Assembly (NCBI GenBank): GCA_012522505.1 | Contig: JAAYKJ010000004.1 | Coordinates: 1 to 64,000, forward strand | Direction: 5' to 3' | DNA: 64,000 nt | Source of the DNA: Clostridiaceae bacterium | Lineage (GTDB): Bacteria > Bacillota > Clostridia > DSM-8532 | Shown here: piece by piece, positions 9,031 to 17,703 of the stretch | Layout of the letters: each line of letters opens with the position of its first letter | Position numbering within the stretch: position 1 is the first letter of the stretch | Notes under the pieces: generated by a model | The model's database searches: none | Told to the model about the DNA's origin: nothing | Seen by the model: only the letters and a program-made list of their open reading frames with translations | Made by a program: the position numbers and the translations under genes

Positions 9031-9765
9031 TTACAGACCCTGGTCTGCCTGGTTTCGGTCTATGATCTGCAAGGCCTGTTCCAGATCGATGGCACTGGTA
9101 TAGATGGCTTTTCCGGTGATGGCACCAGCGGCACCGATCTCCTTAAGAGCTACTAAATCCTGTATGGAGCTTACGCCACCCGATGCAATAACTTCCATGC
9201 CGACGGCCTGAATCATCTCCTGCATGGCTTTAAGGTTCGGCCCCGACAGCATACCATCGGTAGCAATAGCGGTATAAGTGATCACTTTACAGCCAAGGCG
9301 CTCCATCATTTTAGCAAATTCGATCGCTGTATGATCACTTAGCCTTTCCCAGCCTTCGATGGCTACCTTACCATCTTTGGCATCGATCCCCACAGCAATT
9401 CTTTCAGGATACTTGGCTAGTGCTTGACTGACAAGCTGTGGATTGTTAACAGCCGCAGTGCCCAATATGACCCTCTTAACCCCTGAGGACAAGACCACAT
9501 CAATGTCATCCATCGTTCGGATTCCACCGCCCACCTGGATAGGAATATCTGAAACCAATGCTATTTCAGATATGGTCTTCCTGTTCTTTGAAACACCACA
9601 TCTGGCACCATCCAGATCAACGATATGAAGCCACTGGGCACCCATACCGATCCACTTCCTGGCCATGGCAACAGGGCTTCCAAAAACCGTCTCATCTTCA
9701 AATCGGCCCTGTAAAAGCCTTACACAGCGTCCCTCTTTGATATCTATCGCAGGGTAAATTATCAT
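9031..9765 (-). CDS. hisA: HisA: ProFAR isomerase (1-(5-phosphoribosyl)-5-[(phosphoribosylamino)methylideneamino]imidazole-4-carboxamide isomerase)
   Basis: This enzyme performs the Amadori isomerisation of ProFAR to PRFAR in histidine synthesis. The 244-residue (beta/alpha)8 barrel has the catalytic Asp8 in PAIDIKEGRCVRL, the second catalytic Asp near 128 in GIDAKDG, and the two phosphate-binding loops QVGGGIR and ASGGVSS. Its ATG overlaps the hisH stop by 4 nt (ATGA), which indicates translational coupling. It is the last recognisable gene of the operon. Its product would need HisF, which is not in this window. Confidence 0.96.
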   Translation of the reverse strand: MIIYPAIDIKEGRCVRLLQGRFEDETVFGSPVAMARKWIGMGAQWLHIVDLDGARCGVSKNRKTISEIALVSDIPIQVGGGIRTMDDIDVVLSSGVKRVILGTAAVNNPQLVSQALAKYPERIAVGIDAKDGKVAIEGWERLSDHTAIEFAKMMERLGCKVITYTAIATDGMLSGPNLKAMQEMIQAVGMEVIASGGVSSIQDLVALKEIGAAGAITGKAIYTSAIDLEQALQIIDRNQADQGL

Positions 9766-10409
9766 TGATTTTTAACCACCTTTATAAAATTAGTCAGTAT
9801 TGCCATACCGATATCGCCGCTCTTTTCTGGATGAAACTGAGTGCCATGCACATTCTCTTTACCAATAGCAACATCAATTTCGATACCATAACAGCTCTTT
9901 GCAGTGACAATGCTTTTATCCTTCGCATCCACGTAGTAGGAATGAATAAAATACACATAGGGATCTTCCTGAAGCCCAGCAAATAGCGGTGAATCTTTTT
10001 GTATCTGCAAATTGTTCCAACCCATATGAGGAACTTTCAGGCCCATATTCCTGGGAATGTGTTTCACCGCCCCACTGAAGATACCAAGACCTCTGACCGT
10101 TTTTCCGTCTTCAGCATGTTCTTCACTGTAATCAAACAGCATTTGGTATCCCAGGCATATTCCCAGAAAAGGAACACCCTTGCGAATGACCTTTTTAACA
10201 ACATCACTCAAGCCTGTAGACCTGAGGTTTTCAATGCAGTCCTTGAATGCGCCCACACCGGGCAGTACAACGCCATCAGCGTTCATGATTTCATCAGGCC
10301 TGCGGGTCACAACGATTTCGTTATGGATAAACGCAAGGGCCTTTTGGACGCTTCCAATATTTCCCGCTTCATAATCGATGACAGCAACCCTGCAAGCTCC
10401 TAAGCCCAT
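9762..10409 (-). CDS. hisH: imidazole glycerol phosphate synthase, glutamine amidotransferase subunit HisH
   Basis: HisH hydrolyses glutamine and channels ammonia to HisF, which makes imidazole glycerol phosphate and AICAR from PRFAR. The 215-residue class I amidotransferase has the nucleophile Cys85 in GICLGYQM and the His193/Glu195 pair in GTQFHPEKS. The ATG at 10409 overlaps the purC stop, giving ATGGGCTTAGGAG; this adds about five residues before the usual RVAVIDYEAGN start. HisH is inactive without HisF, whose gene is missing downstream and must lie elsewhere if the pathway works. Confidence 0.95.
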   Translation of the reverse strand: MGLGACRVAVIDYEAGNIGSVQKALAFIHNEIVVTRRPDEIMNADGVVLPGVGAFKDCIENLRSTGLSDVVKKVIRKGVPFLGICLGYQMLFDYSEEHAEDGKTVRGLGIFSGAVKHIPRNMGLKVPHMGWNNLQIQKDSPLFAGLQEDPYVYFIHSYYVDAKDKSIVTAKSCYGIEIDVAIGKENVHGTQFHPEKSGDIGMAILTNFIKVVKNQ

Positions 10410-11302
10410 ATGAATTTTTCACCTGTGATCCGTTCACAGGCCTCGACATATTTCGCTTGAGTCTTTTCAATAATCTCTTTTGGTAAGCGCGGCGCTGGAG
10501 GCTTCTTATCCCAGTTAAGAGTCTCCAGATACTCTCTGAGGTATTGTTTGTCGAAGCTTTTTTGTGCCCTTCCTGGCTGATAATCATTAACGGGCCAGAA
10601 CCTTGACGAATCCGGGGTAAACATTTCATCGGCGATCACCAATTCGCCATTCAGATAGCCGAATTCAAACTTCGTATCGGCAATGATGATTCCCCTGCTC
10701 TCTGCATATTTACAGGCTACTTTATATAGAGCCAGAGATTTGTCCCGCAGAATTTGTGCGCGCTCAAGTCCGATGGTGGCCACTAGTTCGTCAAAACTGA
10801 TATTGATATCATGGCCTTCCTCTGCCTTTGTTGATGGCGAGAAGATCGGCTCGGGAAGCTTTTCTGCCTGTTTAAGGCCTTCTGGAAGCCGGATTCCGCA
10901 AATACTTCCGGTGGCCAGATAGTCCCTCAGACCTGAACCTTCCAGATAGCCCCTGACGATGCACTCCACCTTTTCCATTTGGATCCGCTTAACCAGCATC
11001 GATCTCCCCTGGAGTTCATTTTTAAATTTTGACAACCCCATTGGGTACTCGGATACATCTGTAGTAATGATATGGTTTCCAATGATCTCTCTGGTATAGT
11101 TAAACCAAAACTCGGATATCGCATTTAGTACTCTGCCCTTATTGGGGATTAAGTCATCAAAAACCACATCAAAAGCCGAGATCCTGTCGGTGGTGATCAT
11201 TAAGAGCTTATCTTCGCCAACTTCATAGATGTCCCGCACTTTTCCTTTTACAAATAAGGGTAAATCAATAAAATCCGTGTCTCGTAGCAGCATATGTTTC
11301 AT
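10400..11302 (-). CDS. purC: phosphoribosylaminoimidazole-succinocarboxamide (SAICAR) synthase
   Basis: This ATP-dependent enzyme ligates aspartate to CAIR in purine synthesis. The 300-residue length matches the longer SAICAR-synthase class rather than the ~235-residue B. subtilis type. Signature segments are GKVRDIYE near residue 20, TTDRISAFDVVF near 38-49, RGYLEGSG near 115 and DTKFEFGY near 205. The gene is embedded in the his operon between hisB and hisH and overlaps hisH. Its 130-bp leader contains a TATACT -10-like word, so it may also have its own start. The his pathway releases AICAR, the next purine intermediate after SAICAR, which gives a metabolic logic to the linkage. Confidence 0.95.
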   Translation of the reverse strand: MKHMLLRDTDFIDLPLFVKGKVRDIYEVGEDKLLMITTDRISAFDVVFDDLIPNKGRVLNAISEFWFNYTREIIGNHIITTDVSEYPMGLSKFKNELQGRSMLVKRIQMEKVECIVRGYLEGSGLRDYLATGSICGIRLPEGLKQAEKLPEPIFSPSTKAEEGHDINISFDELVATIGLERAQILRDKSLALYKVACKYAESRGIIIADTKFEFGYLNGELVIADEMFTPDSSRFWPVNDYQPGRAQKSFDKQYLREYLETLNWDKKPPAPRLPKEIIEKTQAKYVEACERITGEKFIWA

Positions 11303-11432
11303 CCTTTCTGCTTATAAGCAATCAGCTGCTGTTTTTATATCCCTGCTCTGATGCTTACAGATCTGTTAGTAAAGCTTATGTCCGGAATTCTTTAGTATAA
11401 TTTTTTCCTATATCCGTTAAGTGTTCTGTTTA

Positions 11433-12020
11433 TTACAGGATGCCCTTGGTTGACAGAACACCTGAGATTCTATTGTCAATCGCCGAAGCCTGGCGAAGCG
11501 CTTGCCCGAATGCCTTAAAAACTGCTTCTGCAATATGGTGATTGTTCTTACCGTGCATCAGTTGAAGATGCAATGTGATTCCCCCGTGTACCGCTACTGC
11601 CCGGAAAAACTCCTCGACCATTTCGGTTTCCATATCGCCCAATAAAGGGGTTGAGAAGGGAACATCAAACCAGAGAAAAGGTCTGGACGACAGATCCATC
11701 GATGCCATTGCCAGCGCTTCATCCATTGGAACAAATGCCGTTCCGTAACGCTGGATGGATTCTTTTCCTCCCAAAGCAGCAGAAATTGCTTGCCCCAGCA
11801 CGATACCGATATCTTCGATGGAATGATGAGAATCCACCTGCAGATCTCCTCTGCATGAAACCTGCAAATCAAGCAGGGCATGCTTTGCAAGCAGTATCAA
11901 CATGTGATCAAAAAAACCAATACCGCTATCAACCTGCGCAGTACCTGTACCGTCAAGAACTAGTTTCACTTGGATATCGGTTTCACCGGTTTTCCGGGTT
12001 ACTTCCGCGGATCTTTTCAT
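11433..12020 (-). CDS. hisB: imidazoleglycerol-phosphate dehydratase
   Basis: A monofunctional 195-residue HisB that dehydrates imidazole glycerol phosphate to imidazole acetol phosphate using two Mn ions. The two internally repeated metal motifs are present: DSHHSIEDIGIVLG near residue 70 and NNHHIAEAVFKAFG near 167, with FFDHML near residue 37. RBS GGAGGAG sits 7 nt before the ATG. It is separated from hisC by 236 bp that contain a dispersed repeat and a TATAAT -10-like word at 12104-12109, so it may start a second transcript. Confidence 0.96.
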   Translation of the reverse strand: MKRSAEVTRKTGETDIQVKLVLDGTGTAQVDSGIGFFDHMLILLAKHALLDLQVSCRGDLQVDSHHSIEDIGIVLGQAISAALGGKESIQRYGTAFVPMDEALAMASMDLSSRPFLWFDVPFSTPLLGDMETEMVEEFFRAVAVHGGITLHLQLMHGKNNHHIAEAVFKAFGQALRQASAIDNRISGVLSTKGIL

Positions 12021-12130
12021 ACCATTTCTCCTCCCCCGACACTGTTATTCATCATATTCATGAGACCTCATGTCCAGCGTCCAGTATAGCAGGTCACGTT
12101 TAGATTATACCATGAATCAGTGAAAATCAT

Positions 12131-12189
12131 CGTTACTGTTCACACCCTATATAATTGAGATATCGCTGTGCATAACGGAAACTACGCTC
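12131..12189. repeat. REP-like intergenic repeat, copy A
   Basis: One of three related ~55-60 bp sequences in this window (others at 25648-25705 and 56593-56652), all in the same orientation. Shared words are GTTACT, TCAC, CCCTATA, GTGC and TAACGGAA. Inverted pairs GTTA/TAAC, CAC/GTG and CTATA/TATAG could fold it into a stem with an internal hairpin; the inner pairing is weakest in this copy. It splits the hisC-hisB junction. Confidence 0.6.
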
Positions 12190-12256
12190 ATGATTCATGA
12201 TACAATACTCTCGGGCACCCGTTCGAAATCTCTGATTTCGGTAGCGGGTGAGGTTA

Positions 12257-13312
12257 TTATACCACCAACGTTTTCAGCTTTTCAATAAAAAACCCCATTT
12301 CATCATCGGTGCCTATTGAAACCCGCAGCCAATTCTCGATCCCTGGCTGTTGAAAGTGCCTGACTAATATTCCACCCTTCTTCAGTTCCAAGAACAACTC
12401 CCTTCCAGCATAATCTTCATGACAGATAAACAAAAAATTGGTGCTGGACGGCAGTACCCTGAAACCCATAGAGGTCAATTCTTCTCTAACCGATTCCCTT
12501 GTTTTTATAACCTTATCACAAATCCGGCGGGTATACTCCCAGTCTTGAATGGCCGCGATTGCTGCCTTTTGCGCAATCCTGTCCAGCGTATAGGAGTAGA
12601 AGGAGTTCATCACCCTGTTCAGTCCTTCTATCAGTGAAGAATTCCCGATGGCATACCCAACTCTTAAGCCAGCCATGGAACGGGACTTGGAAAAGGTATG
12701 GATGACCAAAAGGTTGTCATATCGATCCACCAAGGAGATTGCTGACTGCGCACCGAAATCAACGTAGGCCTCATCAACAATCACCAGGGTGTCAGGTAAA
12801 CGCTGCAATAGATCCTCAATAGCTTCCAAGCCGATGGCTATGCCTGTCGGAGCATTGGGGTTCGCCAATAATATTCCTTTCATGCCATCGGGAAAATTCC
12901 CAGGCTTGAAGGAAAAATCTTTTTCCATCGGAATCGTTTTATACGAAATTCTGAAGAGATCGGCATAAATAGGGTAGAAGCTATAGGTAATTTCCGGGAA
13001 TGATACTGTATCCGTTGGATCAAAAAAAGCCGGGAAACAAAAGGCCAGCACCTCATCGGATCCATTTCCGACAAACACACAATCGGCAGAAGTTTTATAA
13101 TATTCTGCCAGTGTTTCTTTCAGCTGAATTGCATTGGGATCTGGATACAGCCTTACATCCGCGCTCGTTTCGCTCTTGATTGCCTCCAAAACCCTCGGTG
13201 AAGGAGGATAAGGATTTTCATTCGTGTTCAGCTTGATATATTTTTTATCCTGTGGCTGCTCACCGGGAATATACGGCGTAAGACCTTTATTGATACTACT
13301 CCAAAATTTCAT
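12257..13312 (-). CDS. hisC: histidinol-phosphate aminotransferase
   Basis: This PLP-dependent fold-type I enzyme transfers the amino group of glutamate to imidazole acetol phosphate. The 351-residue protein has the PLP lysine Lys209 in HTFSKSRSMAGLRVGY, NPNAPTG near 151-157 for substrate and PLP contacts, and VDEAYVDF near 179. The ATG overlaps the hisD stop by 4 nt (ATGA), with a GGGAGG RBS in the end of hisD. It is the last gene before the repeat-containing gap to hisB. Confidence 0.96.
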   Translation of the reverse strand: MKFWSSINKGLTPYIPGEQPQDKKYIKLNTNENPYPPSPRVLEAIKSETSADVRLYPDPNAIQLKETLAEYYKTSADCVFVGNGSDEVLAFCFPAFFDPTDTVSFPEITYSFYPIYADLFRISYKTIPMEKDFSFKPGNFPDGMKGILLANPNAPTGIAIGLEAIEDLLQRLPDTLVIVDEAYVDFGAQSAISLVDRYDNLLVIHTFSKSRSMAGLRVGYAIGNSSLIEGLNRVMNSFYSYTLDRIAQKAAIAAIQDWEYTRRICDKVIKTRESVREELTSMGFRVLPSSTNFLFICHEDYAGRELFLELKKGGILVRHFQQPGIENWLRVSIGTDDEMGFFIEKLKTLVV

Positions 13313-14604
13313 GCTTCATCCTCCCTGAAACGGATACGAATCGAATTTGCGTGTGCATCAAGGCCCTCGGCCATGGCAAACCTTTCCGTATCTCTCCATA
13401 GATTTGATAGTGCTTCCTTTGAATAAGCAATTATACTGGACTTTTTCACAAAATCATTCACCGACAGAGGCGAAGAAAACCTTGCCGTACCGTTGGTGGG
13501 CAGGATATGGTTCGGTCCAGCCATATAATCTCCCAGGGGTTCCGGTGTATATTCTCCGAGAAAAATTGCGCCTGCATTTCGCACACTGCCCAGCAGCTCA
13601 AAAGGATTTTTCACATACAATTCCAAATGTTCGGGTGCAATCCGGTTAGAAATCTCAACCGCCTGGGCAAGAGAATCTACCAGAACAGCCGCGCCACAAT
13701 TATTGACCGACTTCAGGATAAACTGCTTCCGCGAAAGTGTTTCAACCTGTTTGTTCATCTCAGCCGTAACCTGATCGATTAACTCTTTTGAGGTGGTAAC
13801 CAAAACTGCCGAGGCCATGACATCATGCTCCGCCTGAGATAGCAAATCGGCAGCAACATATTCAGGACGGGCATGTTCATCCGCAATCACCAGAACCTCA
13901 CTGGGGCCCGCTATCATGTCTATATCACAAACACCATACACCATTCGCTTTGCTGCAGCCACATAAATATTCCCAGGCCCGGTGATCTTATCAACTTTGG
14001 GCACGGTTTCAGTACCATAGGCCATCGCTGCAACTGCCTGTGCGCCGCCTGCGGTAAATACCCGATCTACACCTGCTATCTGTGCACATGCAAGAATAAC
14101 CGGATCGGGTAACCCATTTTTACCTGGCGGTGTAAACAGAATGATTTCGTCCACGCCAGCCACCTTGGCAGGGATAACATTCATCAGGACTGAAGAAGGC
14201 AGCGGTGCGGTTCCACCTGGAACATATACCCCTACCCGTTCCAATGGCGTTACTTTTTGCCCCAGCAGAACTCCGTCCGATTCCGTGGTAAACCAGGAAT
14301 TCTCCTTCTGTTTCTCATGAAAGGAGCGGATATTCTCCATTGCTCTTTTTATAGAAGACAGAAGCTCCGGGTCGATCGTTTCAAGCGCTTGCTGAAGAAT
14401 ATTCTTTTCCACTTCTAAGGTCTTTATTTCCACACCATCAAACATTTTCGTATATTGGATTACAGCTTTATCCCCTTTCAGTCTGACTTCCCTTAGGATA
14501 CTACTCACCGTATCGGCAACTTCCTTTTGTTCTTCGCTGTTTCTTGAGTTCAAGAGAACCATTAGCTGGTCCAATTCTTTTATTGAATAACAATTTAATT
14601 TCAT
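13309..14604 (-). CDS. hisD: histidinol dehydrogenase
   Basis: This zinc enzyme oxidises L-histidinol to L-histidine in two NAD-dependent steps. I start it at the ATG at 14604 (431 residues, beginning MKLNCYSIKELDQLM), the usual family length; the open frame runs 25 codons further upstream but that segment is not family-like. Motifs seen are GPGNIYVAAAKR, DIDMIAGPSEVLVIAD and LLSQAEHD, whose Gln and His are zinc ligands, plus HLELY and GPNHILPTNGTARF near the C-terminus. It overlaps hisC by 4 nt. Confidence 0.96.
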   Translation of the reverse strand: MKLNCYSIKELDQLMVLLNSRNSEEQKEVADTVSSILREVRLKGDKAVIQYTKMFDGVEIKTLEVEKNILQQALETIDPELLSSIKRAMENIRSFHEKQKENSWFTTESDGVLLGQKVTPLERVGVYVPGGTAPLPSSVLMNVIPAKVAGVDEIILFTPPGKNGLPDPVILACAQIAGVDRVFTAGGAQAVAAMAYGTETVPKVDKITGPGNIYVAAAKRMVYGVCDIDMIAGPSEVLVIADEHARPEYVAADLLSQAEHDVMASAVLVTTSKELIDQVTAEMNKQVETLSRKQFILKSVNNCGAAVLVDSLAQAVEISNRIAPEHLELYVKNPFELLGSVRNAGAIFLGEYTPEPLGDYMAGPNHILPTNGTARFSSPLSVNDFVKKSSIIAYSKEALSNLWRDTERFAMAEGLDAHANSIRIRFREDEA

Positions 14605-14681
14605 TTCCCTACCACTCTTTCCTGAATCGGGGGACTGTGCCCCTTTTGTATATCGCGGTTGCACCATTGAACTTTTCATGC

Positions 14682-15338
14682 TTACTCGCTTTGTGTCTTT
14701 TTCATGTCTATCTGGTCGCGAATGCTCACAATAATACGGTTGATCCTTTCGCTCTCCATCTTCATGCTGACCCTGTTTACAATCATGCGTGCGGTTATCT
14801 CAGCAATTGTGTCTAGAATTACCAAGTCATTCTCCTTAAGGGTTTTCCCGGTTTCCACAAGGTCCACGATCACCTCTGACAACCCCACCAAAGGCGCCAG
14901 CTCCACCGAACCGTTTAGTTTAATGATCTCCACCGATTCGCGGCGTTTATGGCGGAAATATTCCTTGGCTATTTCGGGGTATTTTGTTGCCACCCGCGTA
15001 ATCGTAAGATTATCCATGTTGCCTTCCAGTTCCATTGGACCAGCAACACACATCCTACAGGCAGCGAAACCCAAGTTCAGAACCTCGTAAAGGTCCCTGC
15101 CTTCTTCAAGCAGTGTGTCCTTTCCGACGATACCAATATCAGCCGCACCATACTCAACATAGGTCGGGACATCTGCAGGCTTTGCCAGGAAAAATCGAAT
15201 TTTATTTTTTTCATCCGTTAGAATAAGCTTCCTTGTTTTTTCCTTTAACCCGGAGCAGTCGATACCTGCCCCTTCCAGTAGATCGATTGATAATTCGGTT
15301 AATCTCCCTTTCGAGAGAGCAATCGTCAAATACCGCAT
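14682..15338 (-). CDS. hisG: ATP phosphoribosyltransferase, short form catalytic subunit
   Basis: This enzyme condenses ATP and PRPP in the first committed step of histidine synthesis. At 218 residues it is the short HisG, which lacks the C-terminal ACT-like regulatory domain and needs HisZ, encoded immediately upstream. The start at 15338 ([13 protein letters not shown]) has an AGGAAAGGCGGG RBS; the open frame extends 21 codons further into hisZ but that part is not conserved. Typical segments are [10 protein letters not shown] and the PRPP loop [12 protein letters not shown]. Confidence 0.96.
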   Translation of the reverse strand: MRYLTIALSKGRLTELSIDLLEGAGIDCSGLKEKTRKLILTDEKNKIRFFLAKPADVPTYVEYGAADIGIVGKDTLLEEGRDLYEVLNLGFAACRMCVAGPMELEGNMDNLTITRVATKYPEIAKEYFRHKRRESVEIIKLNGSVELAPLVGLSEVIVDLVETGKTLKENDLVILDTIAEITARMIVNRVSMKMESERINRIIVSIRDQIDMKKTQSE

Positions 15339-15363
15339 GCATTTCCCGCCTTTCCTATACGAA

Positions 15364-16572
15364 TTATACTTCCATAACGTTAATCGCGTCTTCGTTTTCA
15401 ACGAATATGATTTTATTCATGCCCCGGGTTTTTGCATAGTTCAGAGCCTGTTCAATCTCCATCCCGGCTATATCCAGCTCTGCAACCATGCCTTTTTCCA
15501 TGATTTCGTTGAAAAGAGCAAAGGCCTTTTTCCTCCCCAAAGCCTTATACATAATATAGGTCCCTCCACCGGGTAACTCGGGTAGCTTTCTCTGGCGTTC
15601 CAAAGCCATCATGATCATGTTCACCCCTAAAGAAAACCCAGTTGCAGGACAGTCCCGCCCAAACCGCTGAAGCAGATTGTCATACCGTCCTCCGCTTAAC
15701 ACCGGAAAACCTACACCATACGTAAACCCTCTGAAAACAATTCCAGTATAATAGTTCATGCTTTGAACCATTCCCAAATCGATAGATACAAATTTGCACA
15801 AACCCCAGTCTTCGAGGATCTCAAGCACCTTTTTCAGATATTCCAGCGCCTGCATTGCCTTTCCGCTGACATTCTTTTTCTGCAGTTCTTCTATCAGCTC
15901 TCTGGAACCAAAATACCGTGGCAGGTTTAGAATTAACTCTTTTAGATCCTGTGAAATAGGCTGTCGATTTACCAGTTGCTCAACACCAACGAAGTCCTTG
16001 GTATCGATCAGCTCTCGTATCTCTTCGGCTTCCATTGCAGATAATCCGGATTGCTCCATCAGCCCTCTGAAAAAATCAACTTGCCCGATATCAATCTGGA
16101 ACTCTTCGATTCCTGCTATTTGCAACGCTTTAATGGCCAGCGCAATCAGTTCTGCGTCTGCCTCTGGGCTTTTTATCCCCAATATTTCGACCCCAGCCTG
16201 CGTGTACTCCTTCTGCTTACCGCCACCAAGTTCGTTATATGAAAAGGTATTCCCAATATAGCAGCACTTCACAGGCCACAGGTTTTCCTTCATCTTTGTA
16301 GCGGCGATTCTGGCAATGGGAATGGTCATATCCGGCCTTAATACAAGAATGCGACCTTGTTGATCAGAAAATTTAAACATCCCCTCCTGTGGAATAAGAC
16401 TTTGCTCGCCGGAGAAAACATCATAAAACTCTACCGACGGTGTTTCCAGTTCCCTGTAACCGCTTCTCAGAAATAACATTCTAAGTTGGTTTTCCAGGTT
16501 TCTTTTTACATAGCATCCTTCAAACAAAATGTCCTGCATTCCCTCAGGTGTATAGATGTTCCATTTCCGCAT
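15364..16572 (-). CDS. hisZ: ATP phosphoribosyltransferase regulatory subunit HisZ
   Basis: A 402-residue paralogue of the histidyl-tRNA synthetase catalytic core without the anticodon-binding domain. It forms a hetero-octamer with short HisG and confers histidine feedback. Visible features are the class II motif 2-like [12 protein letters not shown] near residue 78 and SGGRYDNLL near 300. It is the first gene of the his operon, behind a GGGGTGA RBS and a near-perfect sigma-A promoter. A free-standing histidyl-tRNA synthetase is unlikely given the hisG neighbour and the length. Confidence 0.93.
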   Translation of the reverse strand: MRKWNIYTPEGMQDILFEGCYVKRNLENQLRMLFLRSGYRELETPSVEFYDVFSGEQSLIPQEGMFKFSDQQGRILVLRPDMTIPIARIAATKMKENLWPVKCCYIGNTFSYNELGGGKQKEYTQAGVEILGIKSPEADAELIALAIKALQIAGIEEFQIDIGQVDFFRGLMEQSGLSAMEAEEIRELIDTKDFVGVEQLVNRQPISQDLKELILNLPRYFGSRELIEELQKKNVSGKAMQALEYLKKVLEILEDWGLCKFVSIDLGMVQSMNYYTGIVFRGFTYGVGFPVLSGGRYDNLLQRFGRDCPATGFSLGVNMIMMALERQRKLPELPGGGTYIMYKALGRKKAFALFNEIMEKGMVAELDIAGMEIEQALNYAKTRGMNKIIFVENEDAINVMEV

Positions 16573-16628
16573 TACTTCACCCCGCTATTGCTTTATTTCG
16601 TTAAAGTGATATAGTAATAATTGCAACC

Positions 16629-16657
16629 ATTATATACTGCTTTTTCCAACGTGTCAA
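16629..16657 (-). promoter_or_regulatory. his operon promoter
   Basis: TTGACA and TATAAT, both perfect consensus, are separated by exactly 17 bp about 57 bp before hisZ. The leader of about 50 nt leaves no room for a T-box or an attenuator, so control is probably by feedback on HisG/HisZ or by a repressor not recognisable here. Confidence 0.85.
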
Positions 16658-16762
16658 TAATTATTTTTCTTAAGTTCCCCAATCGTGCTCCCGTTTTATA
16701 ACAGACCAGCTGCCTTCCGGCGATAATTCAATACCTTGTAGTTTTCTAGAGTGCGAAAAGGA

Positions 16763-16791
16763 TTGATGGTGGATTCAGCAGATGATATACT
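16763..16791 (+). promoter_or_regulatory. sigma-A promoter of the HAD phosphatase gene
   Basis: TTGATG and TATACT are 17 bp apart. The predicted transcript has a leader of about 135 nt before the ATG at 16935, in which I recognise no known riboswitch. Confidence 0.6.
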
Positions 16792-16934
16792 GTGGTTTGA
16801 AACATCTTTTGTGAATCCGAAAAGGCTCCTCAATGAAAGCCACACTGGCTATTTGGCATTTGAGATTTCGAGCAGCTATTCTTCTCATGTTGAACAATCG
16901 GATTAACAGACTTTGGGCTATTAGGGAGGAAACT

Positions 16935-17588
16935 ATGATTAAAGCAGTAATATTTGATATGGATGGTGTTATTATTGACAGCGAGCCTATCCATTTTAAA
17001 TCTGATCAATTAACTTTGAAGCATTTCGGAAAAGACGTGTCCCAGGATGAATTGATTCGTTATGTGGGCGTCTCTAATGCCATGATGTGGACAGAGCTTA
17101 AAGAAAAATATCAGCTTGCGCCTTCAGTTGAGGAATTAATGGAAAAACAGTCCTATTTTAGGGATGCGCTTACAGCGGATGAAAAGCTGGAACCCATACC
17201 CGGCATCATCGAATTACTGGATGAAATTAAAAGGGCACGCGTAAAGATCGGGCTGGCCTCCTCTTCAGTCAGAAGCTTTATTGCGCTGGTACTAAACAAT
17301 CTGGAAATTAACCATTATTTTGATGCGGTTGTCAGCGGAGAGGACGTGAAGAGGAGTAAGCCGCAACCGGATATCTTTCTGAAAGCAGCGGAAAAACTAC
17401 AGGTAAGCCCAGATGCCTGCCTTGTGATAGAAGACTCCCAGCATGGTGTTAAGGCTGCCATTCAGGCAGGTATGACGTGTATCGGCTTTAATAATCCAAA
17501 CTCCGGCTCACAGGACTTATCCCTGGCCCATACCCTTGTATCATCCATAACTGAAATTCCTAACTATTTTCGCTCCTTATCATGTTAA
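16935..17588 (+). CDS. HAD-superfamily sugar phosphatase/phosphomutase (beta-phosphoglucomutase-like)
   Basis: A 217-residue HAD hydrolase of subfamily I with an alpha-helical cap. Motif I is FDMDGVIIDSE (residues 7-17) with the nucleophile Asp and acid/base Asp; motif II is the Ser of LASSS near 110; motif III is the Lys in RSKPQPDIF near 145; motif IV is VIEDSQHG near 165. The start is the ATG at 16935 with GGGAGGA in front; the open frame continues upstream without conservation. The substrate (hexose phosphate, glycolate phosphate or similar) cannot be decided. Confidence 0.88.
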   Translation: MIKAVIFDMDGVIIDSEPIHFKSDQLTLKHFGKDVSQDELIRYVGVSNAMMWTELKEKYQLAPSVEELMEKQSYFRDALTADEKLEPIPGIIELLDEIKRARVKIGLASSSVRSFIALVLNNLEINHYFDAVVSGEDVKRSKPQPDIFLKAAEKLQVSPDACLVIEDSQHGVKAAIQAGMTCIGFNNPNSGSQDLSLAHTLVSSITEIPNYFRSLSC

Positions 17589-17703
17589 CCTTTACTTTAT
17601 TACAGAATCGTCTTCACTGAGCTTATACCTATATGGTGCAATGGATTGGTATTATGCCAACATTACAGATATTGCTGGCAAGAATTATAGAGAGTGGATC
17701 AGG

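Noticed and set aside
16573-16628. Possible T-box or attenuator in the his leader
   Set aside because: The leader is only about 50 nt, with no specifier loop, T-box sequence or run of His codons.
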